64,000 nucleotides of DNA from Tessaracoccus antarcticus (GTDB taxonomy: Bacteria > Actinomycetota > Actinomycetes > Propionibacteriales > Propionibacteriaceae), in assembly GCF_003688855.1 (NCBI RefSeq), contig NZ_REFW01000001.1, forward strand, positions 682,001 through 746,000, in the 5' to 3' direction. Position numbers and translations under genes: made by a program. Below the pieces are notes generated by a model that did not search any database, was not told the origin of the DNA, and saw only the letters and a program-made list of their open reading frames with translations. Shown one piece after another: positions 45,203 to 53,536 of this stretch (positions within the stretch are counted from its first letter, which is position 1; the number at the start of each line of letters is the position of its first letter).

Positions 45203-45231
45203 TTGCTAGCACATAAGGGCACTGCTAGCCT
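45203..45231 (+). promoter_or_regulatory. Promoter of the iolE-like gene with repeated TGCTAGC
   Basis: TTGCTA (45203-45208) and TAGCCT (45226-45231) with a 17-base spacer fit a promoter. Both boxes lie in copies of TGCTAGC spaced 20 bases apart, about two helical turns, so the repeats may also bind a regulator. Confidence 0.5.
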
Positions 45232-45271
45232 CGGTGGCACGAGTCACCGCTGACGAACCTTTGGAGCAGAG

Positions 45272-46132
45272 ATGAAGATTGCTGGAGCGCCCATCAGCTG
45301 GGGTGTGTGCGAGGTGCCGGACTGGGGTTACCAGATGGCACCCGAACGCGTCCTGGCGGAAATGCAGCAGATCGGCCTCACAGCCACGGAGTTCGGGCCG
45401 CAGGGCTGGCTCCCCGTCGACGCCGAGGAACGCGCGGCCGTGGTGGGTGAGTTCGGCCTCAAGCCGGTGGGCTCGTTCTTCCTGGCGGTCATGCACGACC
45501 CGGACTTCGACCCGATCCCGCAGGTCGAGGCGGAGTTGCGCGCCTTCGAGGTGGCCGGTGGCGAGTTCCTCGTCCTGGCGGCTGACTCCGGTCTCGACGG
45601 TTACGACGACCGTCTCGTCCTGGACGAGGCCGGATGGCAGACGCTGTTCTCCAACATGTCTCGCATCCGTGAGGTGTGCGCGGCCAGGGGCGTCACCGCC
45701 TGCCTGCACCCGCACTGGGGAACCATGGTGCAAAACGTTGACGAGGTGGAGCGTGTCCTCGACAACTCCACCGTGGGTCTCTGCCTCGACACGGGGCACC
45801 TCGCCTGCGGCGGGGCCGACGTGGTGGAACTGGTGCGCACCTACGCCGACCGCGTGGACATCGTCCACGCCAAGGACGTCCGCAAGGACATCACCGACCA
45901 GCTGCTCCCCGGTGCCATCACGTGGAGCCAGGGCATCAAGGCCGGCATGTTCGCCCCCATCGGTCAGGGCGACATCGACTTCTCCGCCATCGTCGCTCTG
46001 TTGGACGACGCTGGCTTCGACGGTTACTGGGTGCTGGAGCAGGACATCATGCTGGACGAGGAGCCGCCGGCCGATGGCGGACCTGTCAACAACGCCAAGG
46101 CATCGCTGGAGGCGTTGAAGGCGCTGGCCTGA
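45272..46132 (+). CDS. iolE: Inosose dehydratase-like TIM barrel protein
   Basis: This 286-residue xylose-isomerase-like barrel starts KIAGAPISWGVCEVPDWGYQM, an opening seen in actinobacterial IolE/IolH proteins. Conserved acidic and His residues for metal binding are in TATEFGPQGW, CLHPHWGT, CLDTGHLACGG and YWVLEQDIM. Beside iolG it is the best candidate for 2-keto-myo-inositol dehydratase, the only missing step between IolG and IolD. An IolH-type isomerase is the alternative. GGAG lies five bases before the ATG. Confidence 0.82.
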   Translation: MKIAGAPISWGVCEVPDWGYQMAPERVLAEMQQIGLTATEFGPQGWLPVDAEERAAVVGEFGLKPVGSFFLAVMHDPDFDPIPQVEAELRAFEVAGGEFLVLAADSGLDGYDDRLVLDEAGWQTLFSNMSRIREVCAARGVTACLHPHWGTMVQNVDEVERVLDNSTVGLCLDTGHLACGGADVVELVRTYADRVDIVHAKDVRKDITDQLLPGAITWSQGIKAGMFAPIGQGDIDFSAIVALLDDAGFDGYWVLEQDIMLDEEPPADGGPVNNAKASLEALKALA

Positions 46133-46199
46133 GGCCCACCCATCGGGACGCAACCGGTCGGCGGGCACACTCCTGTCCGCGGAGCCGCCGGGTGGTTGG

Positions 46200-46955
46200 A
46201 TGGGTGTCGTGATTCTGGTGCTGGGGGGGACGGCTGAGGGCCGCGCGGTCGCGCAGGTGCTGGTGGATCGAGGCGTGCCGGCGGTGCTCTCGTTGGCGGG
46301 ACGCACGTCGACCCCCCTGACGGCCGGGCCCGTTCGCAGCGGCGGCTTCGGTGGTGTCGACGGCCTGGCCGCGTACCTGCTGGACGGGCGTGTCAGCGCC
46401 GTCGTGGATGCGACGCACCCCTTCGCCGAGTCGATGAGCCGCAACGCGGAGCAGGCGTGTTCACGGCTGGGGGTCCCGCTGGTGCGGCTGGCCCGTCCAG
46501 GATGGTTCGACCATCCACTGGCCGACACATGGCACTGGGTCGGTGACCACAGCGAGGCAGCCCGTGCGGCCCACGGCCTGGGAGGTGCGGTGCTGCTGAC
46601 CGTCGGCCGCCAGCACACCCTGGACTACGTCACGCAACTGGGCGAGTGCACTGTGGTGGCCCGCGTTGCAGAACCACCGCCCGGACTCCTTCCACCCAGG
46701 TGGCTTCTGCTGTGCGCGCGGGGGCCGTTCACCCTGGCGGGGGAGCGGGAGCTCCTGCGACGGCACGCCGTCACGGTGCTCGTCACCAAGGACTCCGGCG
46801 GTGAACACACGGAGGCGAAGCTCCATGCGGCCGCCGAGCAGGGAGTTGCGGTGGTCGTCATTCGACGGCCACCACCACTGGAGGGAGTCACCCGGGTGTC
46901 CACGGTGGACGAGGCCGTTGACTGGTTGTCCAGGGGGCTGAGGGGCGGGGTGTGA
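46200..46955 (+). CDS. cobK: Precorrin-6A / cobalt-precorrin-6A reductase
   Basis: This 251-residue NADPH-dependent reductase acts in corrin ring formation. It opens VVILVLGGTAEGRAVAQVLV, the CobK/CbiJ nucleotide motif, and contains VVDATHPFAESMSRNAEQAC, LLTVGRQHTLDYV and VTKDSGGEHTEAKLHAA, all family hallmarks. It converges on cobA with only five bases between stops. It is transcribed away from the other cobalamin operons and has no riboswitch upstream. Confidence 0.93.
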   Translation: MGVVILVLGGTAEGRAVAQVLVDRGVPAVLSLAGRTSTPLTAGPVRSGGFGGVDGLAAYLLDGRVSAVVDATHPFAESMSRNAEQACSRLGVPLVRLARPGWFDHPLADTWHWVGDHSEAARAAHGLGGAVLLTVGRQHTLDYVTQLGECTVVARVAEPPPGLLPPRWLLLCARGPFTLAGERELLRRHAVTVLVTKDSGGEHTEAKLHAAAEQGVAVVVIRRPPPLEGVTRVSTVDEAVDWLSRGLRGGV

Positions 46956-46960
46956 GGGGG

Positions 46961-47707
46961 TCAGCCCTGGAGCGCCAGGGAGGCGACCGCGCCGATGACC
47001 ACGATCGCTGGGGGTGCAATTGTCTGGGCCAGGGCGTCATCGGCCACCTGCGCCAGCGTGGAGAACACTGTGCACTGTCCCGGGAGCGATCCTTCGCTGA
47101 CCACCATGGCCGGTGTGTCGCGGGCAAGTCCTGAGTCGAGCAGCCGGGCCGTGATCTGTGGCAGATACTTCACTGCCATCAGCAAGACCAGGGTGGTGTT
47201 GGTGTGGGCCAGTGCACTCCAGTCCACCGTGCTGCGCGGATCCTCGGGAGGGACATGCCCGGAGACAACGGTGAACCCCTGCACCAGGGAACGATGTGTG
47301 AGGGGCACACCCGCCAATGCCGGTACGGACACCGCCGAGGTCACGCCGGGGATCACCCGGACGGGAATCCCGGCTGCTGCGCAGGCCTCCCACTCCTCCC
47401 CGCCCCGGCCGAACACGAACGAGTCGCCGCCCTTGAGCCGCACGACCCTGAGACCCTCACGTGCCTTCTCAATGAGGATCTCGTTGATCCGCTCCTGCGG
47501 TGTGAAGGCACCACGGGGGATCTTGCCCACGTTGATGACGTCGGGGTTCTGCTGCAGTTCGTCGAGGCAGGAGACCGGGCCGAGCCTGTCGTGCAGGATC
47601 ACGTCGGCCTGTTGCAGGGCACGGAGTCCGGCCACCGTGATGAGCCCCGGATCTCCGGGACCGCCTCCCACGAGGACCACCTCACCGGGCGTCAAGGTTG
47701 TGTGCAC
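46961..47707 (-). CDS. cobA: Uroporphyrinogen-III C-methyltransferase
   Basis: This 248-residue SUMT enzyme methylates uroporphyrinogen III twice to precorrin-2, the branch into cobalamin. It shows VVLVGGGPGDPGLITVAGLRAL, VVRLKGGDSFVFGRGGEE, and VIPGVTSAVSVPALAGVPLTHR, diagnostic of CobA. The start is a GTG at 47707, five bases after AAGGAGGA; it lies 16 bases inside the end of the cbiA-cobC fusion, so the three genes cobO, cbiA-cobC and cobA form one coupled operon. Confidence 0.95.
   Translation of the reverse strand: MHTTLTPGEVVLVGGGPGDPGLITVAGLRALQQADVILHDRLGPVSCLDELQQNPDVINVGKIPRGAFTPQERINEILIEKAREGLRVVRLKGGDSFVFGRGGEEWEACAAAGIPVRVIPGVTSAVSVPALAGVPLTHRSLVQGFTVVSGHVPPEDPRSTVDWSALAHTNTTLVLLMAVKYLPQITARLLDSGLARDTPAMVVSEGSLPGQCTVFSTLAQVADDALAQTIAPPAIVVIGAVASLALQG
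46965..46980 (+). terminator. Possible cobK terminator inside the cobA end
   Basis: CCCTGG-AGCG-CCAGGG is a six-pair hairpin starting nine bases after the cobK stop and lying within the last codons of the convergent cobA. Confidence 0.4.
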
Positions 47708-50103
47708 GTTTCCTCCTTGAGCTGGGCGAGCGCCTCGACCAGTCGATGGTGTTGTGAGGGGGTGCGCACTGCCAGCCGGAGCCAGCTGGGGCCCAACCCC
47801 GGAAAGGTTTCGCCCCGCCGGACCGCGAACCCCTTGCCGGCCAGCGGCTCGCGGAGTGACGTCGTGCAGATGGGGCTGGTGTCGACCAGGACGAAGGGGG
47901 CGGAGCCCGGTACCGGGCTCAGGCCGATCTGGTGCAGACGTTCCGCGAGATCCATGCGGTGGAACACGCCCTCCCGGGCGAGCGCGTCGGCCTCCAACCG
48001 GGAGCCGTCGCGGAGGCAGGCCACCATGGCGGTCACCGCGGGGGTGGAGACCGACCAGGGTGGCTGCTGGAGTGTCAGCAGCCGTATCAGCGCGGGGTCG
48101 CCAACCACGTAGCCTGCGCGGATGCCGGCGAGCGCCCATGTCTTGGTGAGGGAGCGCAGGACCAGTTGCCCCGTCATGTCGGCGCTGATGAGGCTCTCGG
48201 CCTGCCCGGGGATGCAGTCCATGAAAGCTTCGTCCACCACCACTACCTCGGCCTCCAGCTGCCTCAACGAGGCGGATGTGTGGAGGACGGCGGTCGGGTT
48301 GGTGGGATTGCCCACCATCACGAGATCGGCGTGCGGCACGTCCAGGGGGTGCAGTGCGAAGCCGTCGTCGGCGCGGAGGAGGTGGCGCTGCGGATTTCGG
48401 CCTGCCGCCAGGAGCGCCGCCTCGGTCTCGGTGAACTGTGGATGCACCACGAGGCTGGAGCCACCGATGGCGCGGGCGATCAGCGTGAACGCCTCCGCCG
48501 CCCCGGCCACGGGAAGCACCATCGCCTCCTCGACGCCGTGATGGGCTGCGATGGCCTTCCGGGCGGGGGTGGCGTCCGGGTAACTGGCCCAGTCGACGTC
48601 GCGTGTCAGCTCCTCCATCAACCAGTCCGGGGGGCGGGGGCGTCTCACGTTCACGGCGAAGTCCACGAGGCCCGCTCGCAGGTCGCGATCCCCGTGGTGC
48701 CACACGTCAGGCCCCGAGGGTCCGAAACATTCGACGGCGGCCGCGTGCTGGTGGACTGCGTCGGCGAAACGCTGGGCCAGTTGCGGGTGCCCGGCCCAGT
48801 GGACGTGCAGGTAGGAGGCGTGCAGGGTGGCCGTGGCGATGCCGTCGGCTCTCCCGTCGAGAATCCAGGCTGCGGGATCGAAACGGCGGGTCGCCGTGGC
48901 GTCGGCGTCATCGGTGATCACCGTCCGATGGAACTCGTGCCCGGTGACGGTTTCGCCGATGCGCCCCAGCAGGGTGTCCTCCGCGCTGGTGGCGTTGCGA
49001 TAGCCCATGGTCAGGCGGGCACCCATGTGTGCGGTCGCGGGAATGGCCCCGACCATCCCATGACCATCCACCTGCTCGCACAGGTACAGCAGGCCGGCGC
49101 ACTCGGCCACGGTGGGTAGTCCCCCGTTCACCTGCTGGCGGATGTCGGCCAGGAGGGTGTGGTTGGCGTGCAGGTCGCTGGCGTGCACCTCAGGAAACCC
49201 GCCGCCCAGCCACAACCCCGACACGTCGTCGGGGAGTGACGGGTCGGTCATGGGGTCGAAGATGACGGGTTCGCAGCCGGCGGCCACCAGGAGCTCATCG
49301 GTTTCGGCGTAGCGGAAGGTGAACGCGCGGCCGGCTGCCACCGCCACCCTGGGACGGCGGGCAGAGGGCGGGGCGACGACGTCCCCCGGGGTCCAGGGGG
49401 TGCACGCCAGGTCCTCTGCCGTGCCGGCCAGGGCGAGGATGGCGTCCAGGTCGAGGTGCGCGGCCACGGCCTCACCCATGGCCCGGATGCCGCTGTCGTC
49501 GCGCTCCGCGGCGGGCACGAGCCCGAGATGCCGCGAGGGGGCCTCGATGGCGAGTGTGCGCGGCAGGGCCCCCACGACGGGGATGCCCAGCTCGGCGATC
49601 GCGTCGCGCACCTCCTTCTCGTGGCGGGGGCTGCCGATCTGGTTCAGCACCACACCCGCCACCTCCACGTCCGGGTCGAAGCTGCTCATCCCCGCCACCA
49701 GGGCCGCAGCGCTGCGTGACGTGTGACGGACGTCGACCACCAGGAGCACCGGGGCCTTCAGTAACCGGGCCACGTGCGCGGTCGACCCGAAGCCGCGGCT
49801 GCCGAGCCTGCCGTCGAAGAGACCCATCACCCCTTCGATGACGGCGATGTCGCAGTCCTGTGATCCGTGGGCGAAGAGTGGGGCCACGAGGGCCTCACCG
49901 CACAGGACCGGGTCCAGGTTGCGGCCGGGGCGTCCGGCCGCGAGCGTGTGGTATCCCGGGTCGATGTAGTCGGGTCCCACCTTGAAGGGCGCCACCGCGA
50001 GACCGCGGGAGCTCAGCGCGGCCATGAGGCCGGTGGCGACCGTGGTCTTGCCGTGCCCGGAGGCCGGCGCCGCGATCACGAGACGAGCGGTGCACCTCAC
50101 CAT
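47692..50103 (-). CDS. Cobyrinate a,c-diamide synthase fused to a CobC/CobD-type PLP enzyme
   Basis: The protein has 803 residues. Residues 1-455 are CbiA/CobB: P-loop APASGHGKTT (12-21), KVGPDYIDPGYH, and a glutamine-amidotransferase domain with Cys335 in AECAGLLYL and the His region YLHVHWAGHP (431-440). Residues from about 465 are an aminotransferase-fold protein with Asp624 in VVDEAFMD and PLP Lys654 in RSLTKTWALAGIRAGY, like L-threonine-phosphate decarboxylase CobD or Rv2231c-type CobC. The first part amidates cobyrinate with glutamine; the second would make aminopropanol phosphate for the nucleotide loop. No stop or frameshift separates them. It overlaps cobO and cobA. Confidence 0.92.
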   Translation of the reverse strand: MVRCTARLVIAAPASGHGKTTVATGLMAALSSRGLAVAPFKVGPDYIDPGYHTLAAGRPGRNLDPVLCGEALVAPLFAHGSQDCDIAVIEGVMGLFDGRLGSRGFGSTAHVARLLKAPVLLVVDVRHTSRSAAALVAGMSSFDPDVEVAGVVLNQIGSPRHEKEVRDAIAELGIPVVGALPRTLAIEAPSRHLGLVPAAERDDSGIRAMGEAVAAHLDLDAILALAGTAEDLACTPWTPGDVVAPPSARRPRVAVAAGRAFTFRYAETDELLVAAGCEPVIFDPMTDPSLPDDVSGLWLGGGFPEVHASDLHANHTLLADIRQQVNGGLPTVAECAGLLYLCEQVDGHGMVGAIPATAHMGARLTMGYRNATSAEDTLLGRIGETVTGHEFHRTVITDDADATATRRFDPAAWILDGRADGIATATLHASYLHVHWAGHPQLAQRFADAVHQHAAAVECFGPSGPDVWHHGDRDLRAGLVDFAVNVRRPRPPDWLMEELTRDVDWASYPDATPARKAIAAHHGVEEAMVLPVAGAAEAFTLIARAIGGSSLVVHPQFTETEAALLAAGRNPQRHLLRADDGFALHPLDVPHADLVMVGNPTNPTAVLHTSASLRQLEAEVVVVDEAFMDCIPGQAESLISADMTGQLVLRSLTKTWALAGIRAGYVVGDPALIRLLTLQQPPWSVSTPAVTAMVACLRDGSRLEADALAREGVFHRMDLAERLHQIGLSPVPGSAPFVLVDTSPICTTSLREPLAGKGFAVRRGETFPGLGPSWLRLAVRTPSQHHRLVEALAQLKEETCTQP

Positions 50104-50693
50104 TCGATTCCCACCTGACCCTTCTGCCCCTGGTCGAAGGGATGCTTCACCTTGGTCATCTCGGTGACCAGATCGGCAAGGTCGATGACCGGCTGGGGGC
50201 AGCGTCGCCCTGTGATGACCACGTGCTGGGTGCCCGGACGCGTGCGCAGTACCTCGACCACCTCATCCACGTCAATCCAGCCCCAGACCATCGGGTAGGT
50301 GAACTCATCAAGCAGCCAGAACCGGTGCCGTTCCTCCGCGAGTCCGGCCCGGATGTGCGCCCAGCCGGCGACGGCGCTGGCCTCTGCGTCGGCGGCGGGA
50401 GCGCGGGTCCATGACCAGCCCGTGCCCATGCGCTCCCAGGTGACCTCAGCCCGCCCGTCAAGTCCGGACAGGGCCTCAAAGGCGTCCTGTTCACCGGTGT
50501 GCCAACTGGCGGCCTTGACGAACTGGTACACCCCGAGCGACCATCCCTGCGCCCAGGCGCGCAGGGCCATGCCGCAGGCGGCGGTGGTCTTGCCCTTGCC
50601 GTCGCCGGTGTTGACGATCACCACGGGCCGCAAACGGCGGGAGCGGGTGGTCAGCCCGTCGTCGGGGATCACAGGGGGGACACCGTGGCTCAT
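50097..50693 (-). CDS. cobO: Cob(I)yrinic acid a,c-diamide adenosyltransferase
   Basis: This 198-residue CobO/BtuR-type enzyme attaches the adenosyl group to the corrin cobalt. The unusual P-loop NTGDGKGKTTAACGMALRA, FWLLDEFTYPMVWGWID and VVITGRRCPQPVIDLADLVTEM are conserved. The start has no ribosome site of its own, and an in-frame stop lies four codons upstream; the start overlaps the stop of an eight-codon leader ORF. It is the first gene of the riboswitch-controlled cobO / cbiA-cobC / cobA operon. Confidence 0.95.
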   Translation of the reverse strand: MSHGVPPVIPDDGLTTRSRRLRPVVIVNTGDGKGKTTAACGMALRAWAQGWSLGVYQFVKAASWHTGEQDAFEALSGLDGRAEVTWERMGTGWSWTRAPAADAEASAVAGWAHIRAGLAEERHRFWLLDEFTYPMVWGWIDVDEVVEVLRTRPGTQHVVITGRRCPQPVIDLADLVTEMTKVKHPFDQGQKGQVGIEW

Positions 50694-50716
50694 GGGGTGG
50701 TCTCAGGGGTCGTCAT
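50690..50716 (-). CDS. Leader peptide ORF (MTTPETTP) upstream of cobO
   Basis: An ATG at 50716, five bases after AGGAGG, opens an eight-residue frame that ends TGA overlapping the cobO ATG (ATGA). It lies between the cobalamin riboswitch and cobO. Because cobO has no Shine-Dalgarno of its own, translation of this leader probably delivers ribosomes to cobO. The peptide itself need have no function. Confidence 0.55.
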   Translation of the reverse strand: MTTPETTP

Positions 50717-50761
50717 GAATTCCTCCTGGCAGGGTCCGCGCCCACCTCGGGTCAGTGACAC

Positions 50762-50776
50762 CCAGTGGTGCACCGG
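50762..50776 (-). promoter_or_regulatory. Candidate L13 hairpin of the cobO riboswitch
   Basis: Just past the aptamer, CCGGU-GCACC-ACUGG can fold into a five-pair hairpin (one GU) whose loop contains GCA, complementary to UGC in the L5 loop of the aptamer (CCGGUGCAAGUCCGG). This fits the known L5-L13 kissing-loop switch. Confidence 0.4.
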
Positions 50777-50780
50777 TCGA

Positions 50781-50870
50781 GGGGAAAGTCCTGGCTTGCG
50801 ACGAGTCGCTCACAGTGGCGGGACCGCTCCGGACTTGCACCGGTATTCCATCGCCCTCAACGGTCTCATC
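50781..50870 (-). ncRNA. Cobalamin riboswitch upstream of cobO
   Basis: On the minus strand the leader contains CCGGUGCAAGUCCGG, then GCGGUCCCGCCACUGUGA, and the B12 box AAGCCAGGACUU (50786-50797), in the order of adenosylcobalamin aptamers. The signature GCCACUG is at 50813-50819. The cobO ribosome entry site lies about 60 bases downstream, so control is probably of translation. Ends are approximate. Confidence 0.93.
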
Positions 50871-50929
50871 ATGGCATCAGCCCACGGTGGGACTGAGGGC
50901 GGGGCTGCCTTGGTGAGAGGATGTGGCCC

Positions 50930-51541
50930 ATGACGGAGCCATCCATGGTCGAGGACCCCCACTGCCACCTGCTGGGACGCACACCCGGGTTGCCGGACGA
51001 GGTCTTCGAGCACGACGGTCTCATCACGAAGCGACACATCCGGGCCACTGCACTGGCCCATCTGCGCCCGTTGCCGGGGGAGCTGCTGTGGGACGTCGGG
51101 GCAGGCGCCGGGTCGGTGGCCGTTGAGTGGTGCCGCGCCGCGGAGGGTGCCCGTGCCATAGGTATTGAGCGCAACAGCGCCCGTGCGGCCAGGGTACGGG
51201 CCAATGCCGAGAGGCTCACCGAGCCGGGGGTCCTGCAGGTGGTGGAGGGGTCGGCCGCTGGTGTGCTGGACGGCCTGCCCGTGCCGGATGCGGTATTCAT
51301 CGGCGGGGGCGGCACGGTGGAGGTGGTGGAGCATGCCGTGGCGCGGCTGCGGCCGGGAGGCCGGGTGGTGGTGCATGGCATCACCATCGAGGCGGAACTG
51401 GTGTGCGTCGATGCGCATCGACGGTGGGGAGGCCAGCTCAGCCGGATGCAGGTGGAGACGGCCCAGCCCCTCGGGAGCCTGACGGGATGGCAGCCGGCCC
51501 GCACCGTCATCGCGTGGGTGCACCAGAAGCGCTCCGACTGA
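50930..51541 (+). CDS. cbiT: Precorrin-6Y / cobalt-precorrin-7 C15-methyltransferase (decarboxylating)
   Basis: This roughly 203-residue class I SAM methyltransferase matches CbiT, the C-terminal half of CobL. It opens [27 protein letters not shown] and has SAM motif [16 protein letters not shown], then [19 protein letters not shown] and [10 protein letters not shown]. It methylates C15 and removes the C12 acetate carboxyl. The partner activity CbiE is in the separate cbiEGH fusion. The ATG at 50930 has GAGAGG eight bases upstream; an ATG at 50921 is also open. It is divergent from the cobO riboswitch and its 3' end overlaps cbiO by 35 bases. Confidence 0.92.
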   Translation: MTEPSMVEDPHCHLLGRTPGLPDEVFEHDGLITKRHIRATALAHLRPLPGELLWDVGAGAGSVAVEWCRAAEGARAIGIERNSARAARVRANAERLTEPGVLQVVEGSAAGVLDGLPVPDAVFIGGGGTVEVVEHAVARLRPGGRVVVHGITIEAELVCVDAHRRWGGQLSRMQVETAQPLGSLTGWQPARTVIAWVHQKRSD

Positions 51542-52355
51542 TCACCGCAGCCACATCGGCCACAGTGCGGGGGACATGGTCACCGCGGAGCATCTCCATG
51601 TCATGGCCGAGGTGGGCCAGGAGATCGAGCTGCCAGGGTCGACGCAGTCGCGCGGCTTCCAGCAGGCTGGCGTCGGCCAGCATGTCCGGTCCGCCCTGCC
51701 GCACCAGGTGCCCGGTGACGATGGCCAGTTCGTCGGCCCACATCAGTGCGAGGTCCACGTCATGGGTGGCGAGCACCACCGTGGATGACAGCTTGTCGAG
51801 GGTCTGCATGAGTTCGGCAACCCCGGCCGGGTCGAGGCCTGCCGTGGGTTCGTCGAGCAGCAGTACCTGGGGCCTCATGGCCACGGCACCGGCGATGGTG
51901 ACGCGTTTGCGCTCCCCATAGCTCAACTGGTGCACGGGGCGCTCCGCCAGGTGGGTGATGCCCAGGAGGTCCAAGGACTCCTCCACCCGGCTGCTGGCAG
52001 CGGCCGGATCCAGACCGAGGTTCAGTGGCCCGAAGGAGACATCCTGACGAACATCGGCGGAGAAGAGTTGTTCGTCAGGGTTCTGCAGCACCAGTTGCAC
52101 GCGGGCGCGATGGCCGCGCAGGCTGACGCGGTCGTGTCGCAGTGGTTGACCATCGAAGGCGATCTCCCCCTCTGCAGGTTTCAGAGCACCTGACAGGCAC
52201 CTCAGCAGCGTTGTCTTGCCCGAACCGTTGGCGCCCAGCAGTGCCACGCGCCTGCCCCTCGTGACGGTGAAGTTCGCCTGGCGAAGGACGGCGTCACCCC
52301 CGGGGAAGCGGGCCACCAGGCGATGGGCCGCCAGAAGCGGCGGTGCCGACTTCAT
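51507..52355 (-). CDS. cbiO: Cobalt ECF transporter ATPase
   Basis: This 282-residue ABC ATPase has Walker [10 protein letters not shown], a Q-loop in [29 protein letters not shown] (typical of ECF ATPases), signature [17 protein letters not shown], Walker [13 protein letters not shown] and switch His in [10 protein letters not shown]. It powers cobalt import through CbiM/CbiQ. The ATG at 52355 overlaps the cbiQ stop as ATGA. It is the last gene of cbiMNQO. Confidence 0.95.
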   Translation of the reverse strand: MKSAPPLLAAHRLVARFPGGDAVLRQANFTVTRGRRVALLGANGSGKTTLLRCLSGALKPAEGEIAFDGQPLRHDRVSLRGHRARVQLVLQNPDEQLFSADVRQDVSFGPLNLGLDPAAASSRVEESLDLLGITHLAERPVHQLSYGERKRVTIAGAVAMRPQVLLLDEPTAGLDPAGVAELMQTLDKLSSTVVLATHDVDLALMWADELAIVTGHLVRQGGPDMLADASLLEAARLRRPWQLDLLAHLGHDMEMLRGDHVPRTVADVAAVISRSASGAPTR

Positions 52356-53167
52356 CGTGCACCCCACAGCGTCCAGGCCAGGCTGCTCGACCATATGCCT
52401 GCCAGGCAGGCCCCCCCGGTCAGGAGGAAGGCCCAGCTGCGGGCGCGTGTCGGGCTGAGGGTGAGGAGGGCATCCTCGTATCCCCTTCCCTCAAGACCGG
52501 CCTGCAGCCGCGTCGCACGGTCCCAGGTGGTGATCAGGGCACTGCCGAGCGCGTTGGCAACAATGGACCAGCGACGTCTCCAGCTGGCCACGTCCCCCAG
52601 CCGGGCGCGCTGGGCCTCCCGGATGGCCAGCGTGGTGCCCAGCAGGAGGAACAACAGCCGGTAGGTCAGGGATGCGATCTCGATGAGTGGGTCAGGGATC
52701 CTCAGAATTCTGAGCCACCCCATCAGGTCCACCATGGGGGTGGTGGTGGCCAGCAGGATGACTGCCAGCGTGCCCGCCAGGCTGTGCGCCCACAGGGCCG
52801 CCGCCCTGGCGACACCCCCCGGTGTGATCCTCAGGGGGCCGAGCGCGAACCCGTCGGTCGCCCATCCCAGGTTGCCCCAGGCGAGGTCACCCATCCCATG
52901 CCAGGTGGCCGCCACCGGAAGCGTTCCGATGAGCAGGAAGACCGCGGGTGCACCCATCACCCCCAGCACGAGCAGGGGGCGGATGCGTGCCGGGCCCAGC
53001 ATCAGGACCAGCGCCACCGCGGCCACGAGGACGCAGCCCGGCCAGGGATCACTCAGCAGCGCGGTCATCACGAGGCTCCCGCTGAGCAGTACCTTTTCGC
53101 CCACACGCCGCCGCCGCCAGGGGCTGTCCCAGGCTGCGGCGTCGATGGCGATGTTCTGCGCGTTCAT
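52352..53167 (-). CDS. cbiQ: Cobalt ECF transporter T component
   Basis: This 271-residue membrane protein of about five helices has the coupling motif [20 protein letters not shown], a variant of the paired Ala-Arg-Gly motifs through which T components contact the ATPase. [23 protein letters not shown] near the N-terminus is also CbiQ-like. No Shine-Dalgarno is visible; cbiN ends six bases upstream, so translation is likely coupled. A 12-base perfect palindrome ATAGACGTCTAT spans the junction. Confidence 0.93.
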   Translation of the reverse strand: MNAQNIAIDAAAWDSPWRRRRVGEKVLLSGSLVMTALLSDPWPGCVLVAAVALVLMLGPARIRPLLVLGVMGAPAVFLLIGTLPVAATWHGMGDLAWGNLGWATDGFALGPLRITPGGVARAAALWAHSLAGTLAVILLATTTPMVDLMGWLRILRIPDPLIEIASLTYRLLFLLLGTTLAIREAQRARLGDVASWRRRWSIVANALGSALITTWDRATRLQAGLEGRGYEDALLTLSPTRARSWAFLLTGGACLAGIWSSSLAWTLWGAR

Positions 53168-53173
53168 AGACGT

Positions 53174-53536
53174 CTATTCGGCCGGCATGGGCCCCGGGGA
53201 GGCGGGCGGCGTCGGCTCCGCCTGCTCGCGGCGGCTCGCGGAACGCCCGTGGAGATTGCCCAGGGCGAAGCCAAGCAGACCGGCTCCCAACGCCGCCTGG
53301 AGCGCGAACAGACCTGACTCGATCTCGCCGCTGCCCGGCTCGAAGATGGGCGTGAACCAGGGCTCGATGCCCCGCTCCTCAAGGATCGCGGTGACCGTTG
53401 AGTCGGTGCCGGCGAAGCTCTCGTCGCCCTCGGAGGCATCAGGCGCCAGGAAGAAGCTCACGGCAAAGATGGCAACCAGGACTGCCAGCAGGATGGAGGC
53501 CACCCCCCATGTCATGCCGCGCCTGTGCTCACGCAT
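53174..53536 (-). CDS. cbiN: Cobalt transporter small subunit
   Basis: This 120-residue protein has two transmembrane segments with a periplasmic loop rich in acidic residues. [46 protein letters not shown] is the family signature and assists CbiM in cobalt capture. The ATG at 53536 lies eight bases inside the end of cbiM. The C-terminal tail is Pro/Glu-rich. Confidence 0.93.
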   Translation of the reverse strand: MREHRRGMTWGVASILLAVLVAIFAVSFFLAPDASEGDESFAGTDSTVTAILEERGIEPWFTPIFEPGSGEIESGLFALQAALGAGLLGFALGNLHGRSASRREQAEPTPPASPGPMPAE

